64,000 nucleotides of DNA from Galbula dea. Lineage: Eukaryota > Chordata > Aves > Piciformes > Galbulidae. The stretch is taken from NCBI GenBank assembly GCA_013399015.1, contig VWZX01001670.1:1060-65059 (forward strand), written 5' to 3'. Shown here one piece after another: positions 48,313 to 60,578 of this stretch. The notes under the pieces were generated by a model that searched no databases, was not told the origin of the DNA, and worked only from the letters and a program-made list of their open reading frames with translations. Both the position numbers and the translations under genes were made by a program. Numbering within the stretch: the stretch's first letter is position 1; each line of letters starts with the position of its first letter.

Positions 48313-49240
48313 TTGAGTATGACAGGAACTTCATGTAAATCGACACTTAGATGAGTCCTATGAAACGTAATAAAATTTGCCAACTCGGCTAAGAAACTTT
48401 TGTCTGTCTTTCAAGTGCAAAGTTGAACTCTGTGGAGTCACTTAGACATAATAAAGAGTATTATTTCTGTGCTGACATTGAGTTACTTTTTCATAAATGC
48501 AAAAATCCTGTGTGTGACAGGCTTTAGTATTGAACAGTGTTGAATATAACTAGTCAAAGATTACTGGATTGGGAGTCTAGGCATTGTTTTGCTGAAATAA
48601 ATGGCTTGAATCCTTACTTTTTTATTACAACAGTAATGTCTTACAGAGGACTCAGACCTATCTGATAGAAACTGCAGGAAATAAGAAATTTCTTTATTTC
48701 TTTGTTTTATTTAGTACATTTATCAGTGGGGATTTTCATCAGAATTTGTTTGTACCTTTCATTGTCTCTGCCCCTATCAAAAACAAAATTCAAAACAAAC
48801 CTCCAAAAAAATTCCTATAAATCCTTCAAGTATTAACAAGTTAATAATGAAAGTGGGTTTTGTATTAACAGGTATAATTTCAGCAGCTATTAGAAGTGTA
48901 CTATTATAAATATTTACAATTCTTGATAAATTCATATTAATTATTCTTTCTCATTTTTGGGGATCTTTAAGTCCTGGGCATTGTACTTGTTTGGTAAATG
49001 TGCTATTATGTTGTCATTGAAGAATATGTTGGAGATATTAATTAGCAAAAAACCCTTTTTTTTTTTCAGCTTGCTCTGTATTTGTTACATCACTGTCTAT
49101 ATTTTGAGATAGTTTGAGGGAAACATAATAGAGTTATCCAAGTCCATCCTCAAGGAGGAATTCAGGATAGATAACTATATAGCAGAATATAGATGGATGC
49201 AGCAGGCACTGCACTTATCAAGTTGGTAGCTCTGAATATT

Positions 49241-49562
49241 ACAGAATCACAGAATGATAGGAGCTGGAAGGGACCTCCAAAGATCATCTAGTCCAACCCC
49301 CCTGCCACAGCAGGATTCCCTAGACCAGGTCACACAGAAGCATGTCCAGACAGGTTTTGAGTATCTCCGGAGAAGGAGTCTCCACAACTTCTCTGGGCAG
49401 TCTGTTCCAGTGCTCTGGCACCTGAACTGGGAAAAACTTTTTTCTTGTATTCACACAGAACGTCCTATGCTTCAGCTTACAACCACTGCCCCTTGTCTTG
49501 TCACTGGGCTTCACTGAGAAGAGCCTGACCCCATTCACCTGACAATCACCCTTCACATATAT
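49241..49562 (-). mobile_element. CR1 LINE 3' fragment, minus orientation
   Basis: Starts ACAGAATCACAGAATGATAGG on + and includes CAACCCCCCTGCCACAGCAGG and TGGGCAGTCTGTTCCAGTGC. It belongs to the same subfamily as the copies at 1, 16.3 and 61.1 kb. On the minus strand it still encodes EHWNRLPREVVETPSPEI before the end of ORF2. Confidence 0.93.
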
Positions 49563-50670
49563 TGACACTTAGGTGGTTTTAACCAAGTTTTCTTTTGGAA
49601 CTACAGACTTCAGTTTGGGTACTACGTAAGAGATCTTCTGTGTGCCTCAGTTGTGTTTTCCACCAGGAATTTGAAATCACAATATCAAAGATATGTGGGA
49701 TAGAGTAGATAGTAAATTTGGATTCATCTGTCCAAACTGTATACTCCAAATAATAATCTTCTGCCTCTTCTGAATCTCTAGGATGCCTATGATATTCAAA
49801 AAAGGGCTGGCAGTTGTACTGCACTGTCCACTGAAAACCTGTTTCCTCCTGGAATTGTAACTGTAAGCCAGGTGGGATATCCTCCTCAAATTAGATATGT
49901 CTGTGTAGACACCTGGATTGTTCCCCTGAGGCGAGTGCCTTGAAAAATGAATGCCAAGAGATGTAGTTTCCTAAGTCTTAGTGGGTAGTTTACAGTTACT
50001 GAATGGTGATCATATTGAGAATGAGAGGGGATTTGTGTAAGAACAGATTGCAAGAGTGCAACCCTTGGAGAAAGAGAAGGGAGTAACATGAGCTACCCAA
50101 AGGCCTTGAATTGCATTAGCATTCCTGGTTTGGATGACATTTCTTCTGAAAGACTCAAGCTAAAGCCTGTAACTACTGTTGTTCCCTCTACTGCTTCCAC
50201 CTTGATTCCCTTAATGTGGTCCAGATTCTTAGGAGTTATTTTTTGAGACTTTTTTTATCTTCACATCTTCTCAGTGTTGATAGGAACATTATGGTATGTG
50301 GGGCTAAACAGAGGAAGTGGATGAAACAGTGTCACGTATTGGAGTATGGTTTTCATCTTTACAGCCAAGGATTAAAAAGAGCCAGCTCCTTCAGTGTCTT
50401 CCAGAAAGGCTTGGTTCTTTGACTTCTGGCTCCAGCTGCCCAAATTATAATTGGATTACCTACTTTTTTTATAACTATCATTTCTGGTAATAGATGCATT
50501 GTACTGCAACTACTGAATTCTCAGCTGCTAGTAGATGAGAACTCTAAAAGACAAAGACCAGAGTATGAAATTTCTTGATACAAAGAAATGACTGTAAGCT
50601 GTGTTGTGCTTGCAACTATAAGGTAGGGCACATCTCCTTACCAGAGATTCTGGCAAGAAAAATTGTTTCT

Positions 50671-51149
50671 TGTGGGATTTCTGGAGGAAAATGGACATAT
50701 AGTGGACATACTGTGAGCAATCTGGACATTGTTTGACAGGATTCTGTTCCCATGTGAAAGCATGCTGTTTGGGACACTGTTATTATGAGAAAGCATACAA
50801 TCTTGGACTCTCTACTGTGTGAAAGTATGCTGGGAGGGCATACTCAAGGACAGCGTGTTTGTGCAGTGCCAAAACAAGGAGATTAATTAATGGCCTTGCC
50901 ACCTGCAACAACAAGAACCTGACAGGAGGAGTCAAAGGTGGATATTGATGCCTTGTGGTCAGTAGGTCTTAGCAAATCATATGTAATGTTTAGGCGAGTG
51001 GACAATGCATGTAACCAATTGTAATTTGAGCTATCACGTGGCACGTATGTAGAAAATGTATTTAAGTAGAGTGTGTGCTTAATAAAATCGACTTTTTGCC
51101 ATATTCATAATGGATCCTGTGGCAGAGTCCGAGACTTCCGCGTCCTACA
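50671..51149 (+). mobile_element. Alpharetrovirus-like solo LTR, sense with TRIM24
   Basis: The 479-bp element starts TGTGGGATTTC and ends CGCGTCCTACA, an inverted terminal match with few mismatches. Flanks GTTTCT (50665-50670) and GTTTCC (51150-51155) fit a 6-bp target duplication with one change. A TATA-like TATTTAAG (51059-51066) lies 15 bp before the poly(A) signal AATAAA (51081-51086). This very short R region is the compact layout of avian alpharetroviral LTRs. Its 3' end resembles that of the LTR at 16249. Confidence 0.82.
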
Positions 51150-52465
51150 GTTTCCCCCAGTGATCTTTTTAAAAATAATAGTAACAACATGCTAACATGC
51201 TGCTATTCAGGGAGAAAGGTATTAATTTCCTTGTTCCAGAAGCACATAGATACAATGGACTTTAAGACTGTTGACAGGATCCTAGAGTAATTACAAAATG
51301 GTATTTCAGTAGATTGTAGGAATCTAGACAGCATGAAACCCACCTTCAAAATGTTAGCAACTTGAAAAATTAAGTTTTAGGCTGCTCAGAGAAAATGATA
51401 CAAGAATAGCACTGAATCTTATAAATCCTTGCATCATGTATGCTTGAATTCAATATATGTAAGTCGGAAATGCTTGACAATTTCGGGATTTGACAAAATG
51501 TATTTTAATTTTGATGAAGCATGTTCATCACAGTCAGCAGTGACAATTGGTGTCATTGTTGACAGCTTCTGCATTGTTGTTGAAGCACTTTCAGTGCAAG
51601 ATAGTGAAGGTTTTTTAATTCATCATCTTGTACTTTAATATTCGTCTATCCTGCAGTAGCAGCCTTTCCTTTGTTACCATTATGACACTTCTTATAATTG
51701 TGTTGTTGAAGGAAACGCATTAGACAGCCTTGTATGGGAATATAAACTCTCCCTTCAGAATTTCTGAAGGTATTCAGAAGTGGCTGGAGAAGCAGCCCTT
51801 GCAAAATTTATAATTTACCAAGTCCAATACACAATATTTGGGCATACCTAGCAAAACAATGAATCATTTCACAGAGCTGCTAAATTATTTTCATTTAGCT
51901 CTGTAGTACTTTCCAAGGAAGTCAATCCACTGCAGCATATAAACTGCCCTGTACCGCTCTTCCAGAGGGGGGATAACAGCTAGTAGTCTTTGTCTGATTT
52001 TCATTTATTTACATTTTAAAGGGTAGTAAATAAAGCATTCAGGTTTTAATAAACTTATCCACTAGGTTCATGGTTGCTTTGAATGTTTGTATTTTGGCAG
52101 TGAGTACCAGTTTCCCCTTGAGGTGTGCTTGCTTGTTGGTTTAACCTATCTCCACTAGCAGCAGCAGGCTGTCAGAACTAGATAGGAGCAGCTTTTTCTG
52201 GAACAAACTGGTTTGAAGAAGTTGCCAATTTTGCAACACCAGTATTGGCTTAATAAGGAACAAGAGAAAAACAGGAATTATTCTTAAAATTGATTCAGAC
52301 ATGATTGCACATTTTACTGTCTCTCAAATTAAGTCTTCTAAGTGTTTTTAGTAGAAAAACATGACCTGTGTAAATATAACCAATTTATCCTCAACACCAT
52401 ACATTGTAATGCAAAACCTTGCAAATATTAGTGATGTCTGTATACACAGCGAGAGTAGAAAAGAA

Positions 52466-52603
52466 TCTGTAGGTCACAATTGAAATGCCCTAATTTTCTA
52501 GGTAGTTACACTAATATTCTTCTGACTAGCACTGTCTGTAGGTCACAATTGAAATGCCCTAATTTTCTGTGTAATCATGCTAAAGTTCTTATAACTGGCA
52601 CTG
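52466..52603. repeat. 69-bp tandem duplication
   Basis: Two units start TCTGTAGGTCACAATTGAAA at 52466 and 52535. The first 34 bases are identical and the second halves differ at several positions. It is a local duplication that has since diverged, with no N between the copies, so it is real and not an assembly effect. Confidence 0.88.
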
Positions 52604-53503
52604 TCTTCAGTCTCTGACATACCTTCTATTGATGTTAACTAGCCTGTCCATTTAAAAAAAAAATCTCAACTGTATGTGTGACTCACTGTTAGGATTTTTT
52701 TCTGAAATCAGTGTAGTTAGAATTTCAAACAAAAGCAATTCCAGGAACAATTTTTGAATTAGTGAATTTTCACTATATTATTCCACAGTGTGTGGGTTAA
52801 TAATAGTCTGTGCTGCAGCTTTCCAGATTTTTATTTTTCGCCCTCATTCCTTTTAACAAAACTGTAGGGTTTTGGGAGGAAGGAAGGAATGAACAGCAAA
52901 ATAGTTTGAAATTTTATTGTTCCTTAAAAGCAATAATATGCTTCTTGTTTTGGTGGCATAGTATGCTTGTCCTGTATTTTTATTAGAGTATGAATTATTT
53001 TGCTTACCTATTCATATAAGGAAGTCAACCTATGGCCTTTTTAAATGTCTTGCTACTCAGAATTTGAGTCTTCTTGAACAGATCATAGTATAATAATTAG
53101 GATTCCAAACCTTGAAAGCACTGAAGTAAATTGTGCCACAATTCAGGTAACAGGTGCCCTGAAACAAGAGGAAGGAAGTGTTGAAAGTGTTGGTAATATG
53201 ATTAAGTATGGTTAGAAAGCTACTGCATGTTTGCTTCCAAACCTTAATGCTTAAGAAATAAATAAAAGTTTGACTCATGTAGCACTAGGAAAGTATCTTT
53301 CAGAGGGACTCGATGGAGGAAATGTTAAGTAATTCAGAGGTTAGTTTAGGAATAACACTCTGTGCATGCTTAAGAAACAGTTTAAAATGTAATTAAATGT
53401 TTATGAGGAAAAAAAGGTGTACCAATGAACATTAAAATCAAATACATACATGGAATGTAGTAAGAATGTGCTAGGGCTATATTAACTTGCCTTTGTATTA
53501 CAT

Positions 53504-53696
53504 GATCATAGAACAGAATCATTAAGATTGAGAAGACCTCTAAGATCAAGTCCAACCATCTGCTTACCATGCCCACTAAACCATGTCGCAAATTGCCACA
53601 TCTACAAGTTTTCTGAACACCTCCAGGGATTCCACCACCTAGTCTGCACCAGTGCCTAACCACTGTTTCAGTCAAGAAATGTTTCCTAATAGCCAT
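53504..53696 (-). mobile_element. CR1 LINE 3' fragment, minus orientation
   Basis: Starts ATCATAGAACAGAATC and carries GAGAAGACCTCTAAGATCA and CTAAACCATGTCGC, the subfamily of 45927-46308. It is about 190 bp long with internal small deletions. Confidence 0.9.
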
Positions 53697-54965
53697 ACGT
53701 ATTTATGATATTTCCAAGAATCTTGTCAAGTACACAGTTTTCCAAGAAGCCATTTGCATGTGTTGCCACCCCTTTTAGCATGTGCATTGTAGCCCTGGGG
53801 TGGTCTTTGGGGGCTTCAGGGGCCTCTGGTTGTTGTTTACTTCATCATCTTTGTCTTTTTCACAGTGTCCTTTCTTAAACTCCTGTCTTCTACCCCCTTA
53901 TCTCTCAGCTTCTGACCGCAGAACTAGTTCTAACTTGTCCTGCATGTCTTGGAAGTTACAGGCCATCCTTTTGAGATAACCAGCTCCATCCCATTGGGTG
54001 AATGGTATGCTTACCCTATCTGCTTTCAAAATTAGACAATAATCCCCCTCCCCCAAAGTTACATTTTTATAATACTGACTACTATGGCCGTTTGCCTGCT
54101 AAAGCTATATACGGTCTGTAGGTCTAAACAGATTCAAGATTACTGTCTGTTGGTCAGGGTTTTTTCATTTCAGCACCAAAAGAAGCCAAACTCCTCCATC
54201 AGGCCTAATAGTAAGCTAGGAAGAGCAGTAATCCTTAGTATGCAGTGTTGTGTTTTGTTACTACCACAGAAACTAGGAAGGAATACTTGACCGTGGTCTG
54301 AGTTAAGTCTTTGTACTGGAAGACTGGATGAGGAAAAGAGGGTTTCAAACCATGCCTGTGATTCCTTTATCAAATCACAACTGTACATTCAAAGTAATTA
54401 AAAATAATATGATTTGAGATAGCAACAATCTTTTTATTAAGTCATTTATTGTATGCTTTTTCAATTTTTATTGTTAATACCAAAATTCTCTACACTAGCA
54501 TGCATCTGAGTCTTCATACCTTTTAGATAAAATTTCTTTTGAGCTACTGTAGTATATGGTGACATTTGGTAAACTATTTTGAGGCCAATGACACTGTCTC
54601 GGTATTCTTCTGAGTCCTTTTTACTTGGGAAAAAGAAAAGTGTAAGACCTGTCTGGATGGCAATATTCTAAACTGGATTACACCTGCAGAGTAGTACAGA
54701 TATTCTAATTGGCATGAGGTTGTGTATTCTCTAAATCTAAGGTTGCGACATAACAGAGCACTATCTTCGTATAGTATTTGCGAAGTTACATACAAACCAG
54801 CAGCTTTTTCAGATCCATTTTGCTTCTCTTATTGACTGTGACAGAATTTTAGTTTAATGCATTTAGCTTTTAAAAAGCCAAACTAAACAAAAACCAAAAA
54901 CCAGTCAAACAAGAAAACACAACAACAAAAAATCCCAGAGCCACGAAGGCTTGTCTTTAAGACTT

Positions 54966-56480
54966 GTGTATGGTGGGTTAACCTTGGCTGGCTGACAGAT
55001 GCCCACCAAGCTGCTTGCCCCCTCAACAGGACAGATAGACAGGGGGATTGTTTATTGATTGCCACCATGGGAAAAACAGATTCAGTGTGAGGAAGATTAA
55101 TTTTTTACCAATTAAATAAATTTGGATTTTGAGAAGGAAACACAAAAATAGTAAAATAACCCCTTCCTTTTCACCCTGTCTTTCACATTACTTCTTAATT
55201 TCTGACTTTTCCCTCCTCGAGCAGGGGGAATGTGGTTGTGGTCAGTTCATAACAGTTCCTCTATGCTGCTCCATCCACCACCCACTTGTTCCCCACACCA
55301 GTGTGGGGTCTTAACCATGGCATGCAGTCTTTCAGGACACAGGCTGTTTCAGTATGGGTCCTCCATAGGCCCTAGTTCCAGCCAGAAGAATCTAATCCTG
55401 CATGGGCACCTACCTCTCTGTGGGACGCAGCTCCTGCCAGGAGCTTGCTTTGGCATGGGCTTTTGTCATGGTTTAACCCCAGCCAGCAACTAAGCACTAT
55501 GCAGCTGATCACTTACTTGTCCCCTACCCTCCAGTGGCATGGAGAGGAGAATCAATATCAAGCCTGTGGGTTAAGATAACAACAATTTAATAATTTAAAT
55601 AAAAACGTAATCATAATAGTAGTAATAATTATAAGGAAAAGGAAGACAAAAATATGGAAATGAAATAAAACCCAAGAAAGACAAGTGATATACAATGCAG
55701 TTGCTCACCACCTGCTGACCAGTGCTCAGCTGGTCCCAGAGCAGTGATCCACACCTTCTGGCCAACTCCCACCAGTTTATGTACTGGGCATGATGTCATA
55801 TAGTATGACATACACCTTTGGCCAGTTAGGGTCAGCTGTCCTGGCTGTGTCCCTTCCCAGCTTCTTGTACACTGCCAGCTGGCAGGGCATAAGAAGCTGA
55901 AAAATCATTGAGTTAATATAACTGAAAACATCAGTGCCTTATCCACATTCTTCTCATACTAAATCCAGAATACAACATTATGCCAGCTACTCGGAAAAAA
56001 AATTAACTCTGTCAATTGAAACCAGCACAACTTTCCATGAACTGTAGCTCCCTTCAGAGAATATTCGCCTGCTGCAGTATGGATATTTGATCTAATGTGG
56101 TCTTCCACAGGCTGCATAGGATCAGTGTTTCACCATGGACTGCTGCAAAGGAAATCTCTGTTCTGGCACCCAAAGCATGTCCTTCCCCTTCTTCTTCACT
56201 GACTTGGAGGTCTGCTAGACTGTTTCCGTCACTTTTTTTCCTTACTCTCTCCCAGCCACTGTTGCACAGTGGTTTTTTACCCTTTCTTAAACATGTACAC
56301 AGAGGTATCACCAGCGTTGCTGATGAGCTCAATTTTGGCCAGTGCTGGATCCTTCTTGGAGCTTGCTGGAATTGGTTCTATCTGACATGGGACAGCTCCC
56401 AGTGCCTTCTCACACAGGACATGCCTGCAGCTCCACCTCTCACCCCCATTACCAAAACCTGGATATTTAAACCAAATACA
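54966..56480 (-). mobile_element. Old ERV LTR, minus, split by a younger LTR
   Basis: It starts near TGTATGGTGGGTTAACC (54966-54968) with CTTGGCTGGCTGACAGATGC, and ends CCTGGATATTTAAACCAAAT-ACA at 56480. The two parts (54966-55463 and 55978-56480) together give about 1.0 kb, with repeated CAGTGTGGGGTC-like and CACCATGG-like modules typical of one common bird LTR type, recognised from memory. No target duplication was found. It is strongly mutated, so old. Confidence 0.75.
55464..55977 (-). mobile_element. ERV LTR nested in the older LTR
   Basis: It begins TGTCATGGTTTAACCCCAGC and ends CTAAATCCAGAATACAACA, 514 bp. These termini match a widespread bird LTR that I recognise from general knowledge. 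On the minus strand the middle holds a degenerate TATA-type region and an A/T-rich R segment. The target duplication is not recognisable (GCTTT before, TTATG after). It disrupts the older LTR and is therefore younger. Confidence 0.82.
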
Positions 56481-57383
56481 CCATGTTACTGGACAAAATA
56501 TTGCTTTAAAAGAAGAGTCTGCACAAGAAAAGAAATGTTATGTGTCATCTTCAGAAAGAGAAACCAATCAAATCCATTAACTTTCCAGCTCATATTCCAA
56601 ATATTTCTTGTTTATAAGTCTCTGCAGCCTGGTATTTACTGTTGTGTGCTCTTAGAGTTGTGCTGATGTGTTTTGAGGTGTAAGCAACATAAATAAGATG
56701 AACTGAGTTAAATTCCACCAGATCAGTGATAGCTGACAACCGTACAATTTGTATTGGATAAATGGCTGGAAACTTTGCTTGGCATGTGTGTAGTTTTATC
56801 ACTCTATGCAAAAAGCTACATTCTGTAGCTAGTATTACTATCTCCAAATAAAACTTTAGTACCTGATTATGACAGGTAACCTTGATAGTGTCATTAGAAA
56901 TACTTACGTTGAAACATGTTTGTCCATGAGCTTTTCTAAATTAAGGTATGTGTCTTGGATATAGTCAGTTTTTTGAATACATTATTTTTGTATTTATCTG
57001 TGTTTTCCATGTAATTCCAAAGTAGTCATTGTTCTTACTCTGTTTTCTCATAGGAAGCTCTGTATTCTGGGTTCATTGTAAACTGTATTTTTATTTCCCA
57101 GTAACTTAGTATCTCTCTTAATTATGTGGGTTCTGGTGAACTGCCAGCTCCTCACCAGGTGCTGCAGGACTGTGTGGTGATTGTATGGTGTATAATATAC
57201 ATTCCACTTTACTGTTGGTTTACTGATAAGGAAAGTATGTAGAAATTCGAGTGCTGATGTGCAGCATATCTATGTGAGAGTGTCTCTTTGGGGTGGCTAG
57301 ACTGAAATTCTGAAATGAACCTGCATGAATTGGTTAGATACTGTTATTTGCCATGACCCTTTTCTTTCAAATTCTGCATGCCT

Positions 57384-57753
57384 TGAGAGAAGAAAGCTCT
57401 CAAAGACCTTAGTGCAGCCTCTCAGTACTTAAAGGGAGCCTATACGAAAAGTGGAGATGCTCTTTTAGCAAGGTCTGTTGCAATAGGACAAGGGGTAGTG
57501 GCTTCAAACTAAAGGAGGGGAGATTTAAACTGGATATAATGAGCAAATTTTGCACTGCAAGTGTGGTGAAGCAGTGGAACAGGTTTGCTTTGAGAGGTGG
57601 TGGATGCCCCATCCCTGGAAGTGTTCGAGGTCAGGTTGGACATGGCTCTGAGCAACCTCATCTGGTTATAGGTGTGCCTGCTTCCACCAGCAGGGTTGGA
57701 CTAGGTGACCTCTAAAGGTCCCTTCCAACTCTAACCATTCTATGATTCTGTGA
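57384..57753 (+). mobile_element. CR1 LINE 3' fragment, sense orientation
   Basis: Begins near AGAGAAGAAAGCTCTCAAAG (the LEKRRLR-coding region) and ends GGTCCCTTCCAACTC, ATTCTATGATTCTGTGAA. The frame is broken by stops. It is a different subfamily from the 61.1-kb copy. Confidence 0.92.
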
Positions 57754-60459
57754 AAGAACAGGTACAGAGCACTATGTATGCTTGCACCTTCCATTTCCCC
57801 CATGTAGACTAAAAGACCACACATGGTGTTCCTCGTATTTATTATTCAGGACATTGCTGAAAGAGCCTTGGATGCTTTAAGGGTAGTGGATTAGGACCTG
57901 AAAGGAATACTGCCTGGCTGTTTTGTTTTACATTTTGTGACAAAAAGGCCTATGTTGCCAGCATGTGCCAGTATAACCTGTCTGTAACAGTTACACTGAG
58001 ATTATGATAATAGATATTTTCACTTAAATCCATGGGCCTGAAGTTCATCAAACCTGGGTTAAAACTGATTTGTGTAGCAACCATCAATACAGGATTATAA
58101 CAAAAGCAAATTTACCCACCCAGTTGCAGAAGAACCTTGACTTAAGGCTAGACAACATTAAGGAATTCTAGAAAGTTTCAAAAGGATTTTGAGAGGTTTA
58201 GGCATTTTCCCTTTTCTCCTTCTCCTTTCTCTGTTTAGAATTTGAGTGATCTCTCTCGAACAGGTTGTTGGCATCATTCTGTTGGTGAAAATGCGAGTGA
58301 AATGTTTACTTTATGTTTCCTAATTTGTTCCTCTTCCTTGCCTGTCATGTTTTCTATTCAAGCTAATTTGTAAACTCAGCTTAGTAGAGCTAGGCTGTTT
58401 CGAAGACACTGATTCCAGGTTTAATCTTCAGTGGTGGTACTGGCACTTTCCCATTGTTGTGCTGCTTCTCATGTTGCTTAAGTGTAAGTAGTAGTGCATT
58501 TGGTGAATGAAGCAGGTTGTGGGCTTGAAGGTGAAGCTTGGGAGAGGAGGAGAAATACATCACTGTCTGAATCAGTCTCATTCTTTGTCTATACCCCACT
58601 CCCTGGAAGAAGCAAAGACTGACTCAATCACTTGTGCTGTCCCAGAGCACATGTGGTTTGTCAGGGTCAGGAATGAGTGATGAGGGAACAGAGGGCACTT
58701 TGTAATCAATACTGTTCAAAAATGTAGAAAATACTAGTTTTCATCAAGCATGTAGCTTGTGTATTAGGAAATATGTACAGTCTTGACTGGTAAATTGATT
58801 CCTTTAATAAAAAGAAAAATTCGGTGCTTGGAGTTGTATTAGCTACCTGACATACCAGAATTGGATTTCTTAAGTATCCTTCATGATTATGTTATAAAAG
58901 TTTTAGACAAAATGCAGAATTTGTATATCAAAGGAAGCTGCATAAATAGGTATTGAAATGGAGACTGGGAAAATGACAATTATAATAAAATCAGGCTTAA
59001 CATCACAGCCTTTCAGGCAAAAGTGAGGTGCCTTGCACACAACTGGAAAACTGCTGGCTAAATATCCAGAATGAAAAGGTAATTTAGTAAAACTGGTGGA
59101 CTTTTGTTTGAGAACTGCTATATAGGGGGTTGGCCAGTTAAACCCCTAGTGTTTATTGGAAGAATATGGTGAAAAAGTTAGGTAAGTCTTGTATGAAGCA
59201 CTTAGAGTAAAGAATTAAGTTCTGTTACGGAAAGCAAAACATTTAATAGCTTCTGGACATCTACATTTTACTGCAAAACGGAAACAGGAACAGAATTAAG
59301 CCCATGCTGGTTTAGTTAAATATCCAAGTGCTGAATTATATACTGATGTTAAATTGAATAGGTTAAATGGTACTGCTGATCTTCTTTAAAGCCCTGAAAT
59401 CATGCCTTCTCACAAATTATGGCAGTAGGTCTAGAAACTATCTCGGTGTGGACTCTGCTGTAGGCTTTGATTGATGACTTCCATGTCCTAAGTGATTATT
59501 TAAGTGATTATTTCAAGCTAACTTTTTTTTTTTTCTTTCTTGTTTTCTTTTAATGGTAATGACTGATAATTTCTTAAAGCAAGATGTTCTTGCCTAGCAT
59601 TTTAGAGATTTTTTTTCTTGGGTCATAAACAAGCCTTAGTTCTACTAAGGCATTCTGTTTTCTACAGCTAGGAAAAGTGGCTGCTTAAGTTTATATAGAT
59701 CTTTTCAGTCCATTCTACTCAACCGTTGAATCCTAAGTTTTGAACTTGACTTTGTCCTTTTTATTCTCTTGACAAAACTATTAACTGTTCAGCCCTTTGC
59801 AGTTTTGGATCTTGGCTCTTTCTTCAACCAGAAGTATTAAGTATGTTATTATCTTAGAATTGTCCCACAGTGTGTCTTGCAGAGGAGAGGAGGGAGAGTC
59901 CTTACTTATTTATAGCTATGTCTTTCTTGCTTATTTTGTTTTGCTCAGTGTGAAAATAGTCACAATACAGGCATGTTCATCCTCTCTACAACTTGCCTTG
60001 CTAATTTTGAACTTAGTACATTTGAGCTCATATTAGTTGGAAGTCAGTCACGTCGCTCTGCTGGCATATTTGTGCATGTAATACTGCACAATGTCACTAA
60101 TTAATACTGCACAGTAATAAATATTTACTTCAATCCATCCTATAACAGCAAATTGTCAGTGGGAGTACATTCCCTTTGGAGAAATTGAATTAATATTCAA
60201 TAAGGTTAAAGCAGATTTTTTAATAAGTTTGAAACAAAAAGATGCTTAACCTTGTTTGAAAGATTACATCATCAGGGAATAACAGGTAAAGGTTATTTCA
60301 GTGATAAATGAGAATTAACTTATTTTCACTCATACCTAATTGACAGGAAAGTATTAAAACATCATTTCAAAGTATTTATCCTTACAAGCTGCATTTGAAG
60401 TTGTTTGATGTATCTTAAGTTGTGCAAGCATAATGAAAATATTTTCTTTCCCCCCTCAG

Positions 60460-60578
60460 TTGGTGTTATCCGCTGTCCAATTTGTGGTCAGGAGTATGCA
60501 GAGAGACACATCATAGATAATTTTTTCGTGAAGGATACCGCAGAGGTTCCCAGTAGCACAGTAGAGAAATCAAATCAG
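60460..60578 (+). CDS. TRIM24: TRIM24 exon 2: end of RING finger and linker to the B-box
   Basis: The 119-bp exon completes the Val codon split from exon 1 (G + TT) and encodes GVIRCPICGQEYAERHIIDN, FFVKDTAEVPSSTVEKSNQ. C-x2-C in RCPIC supplies the last zinc-ligand pair of the C3HC4 RING. The block IIDNFFVKDT and VPSSTVEKSNQ is, from memory, essentially the mammalian TRIM24 sequence and distinguishes it from TRIM33. The acceptor is CCCCCCTCAG (ends 60459) and the donor CAG|GTAAGTGC (60579). The exon ends in phase 0, and the next exon should start the first B-box. One base of exon 1 plus 119 makes exactly 40 codons, supporting both boundaries. Confidence 0.96.

Larger units (their letters stand above)
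33669..60459 (+). other. TRIM24: TRIM24 intron 1 (26,791 bp)
   Basis: It is bounded by GTAAGT at 33669 and a pyrimidine-rich TTTCTTTCCCCCCTCAG ending at 60459. Its first 670 bp are still CpG island. Then 34.3-37.7 kb is plain AT-rich sequence, 37.8-57.8 kb is loaded with LTRs and CR1 copies (listed separately), and 57.8-60.4 kb is again unique AT-rich sequence. Gaps of over 300 bp between listed elements (40.1-41.5, 46.3-47.2, 48.3-49.2, 51.2-52.4, 53.7-54.9, 56.5-57.3 kb) show no exon, RNA gene or clear repeat. No alternative coding exon was recognised. Confidence 0.9.

Noticed and set aside
56097..56666. 189-codon + strand open frame
   Set aside because: It lies mostly within an LTR in antisense orientation and has no viral or host domain, so it is a chance frame.
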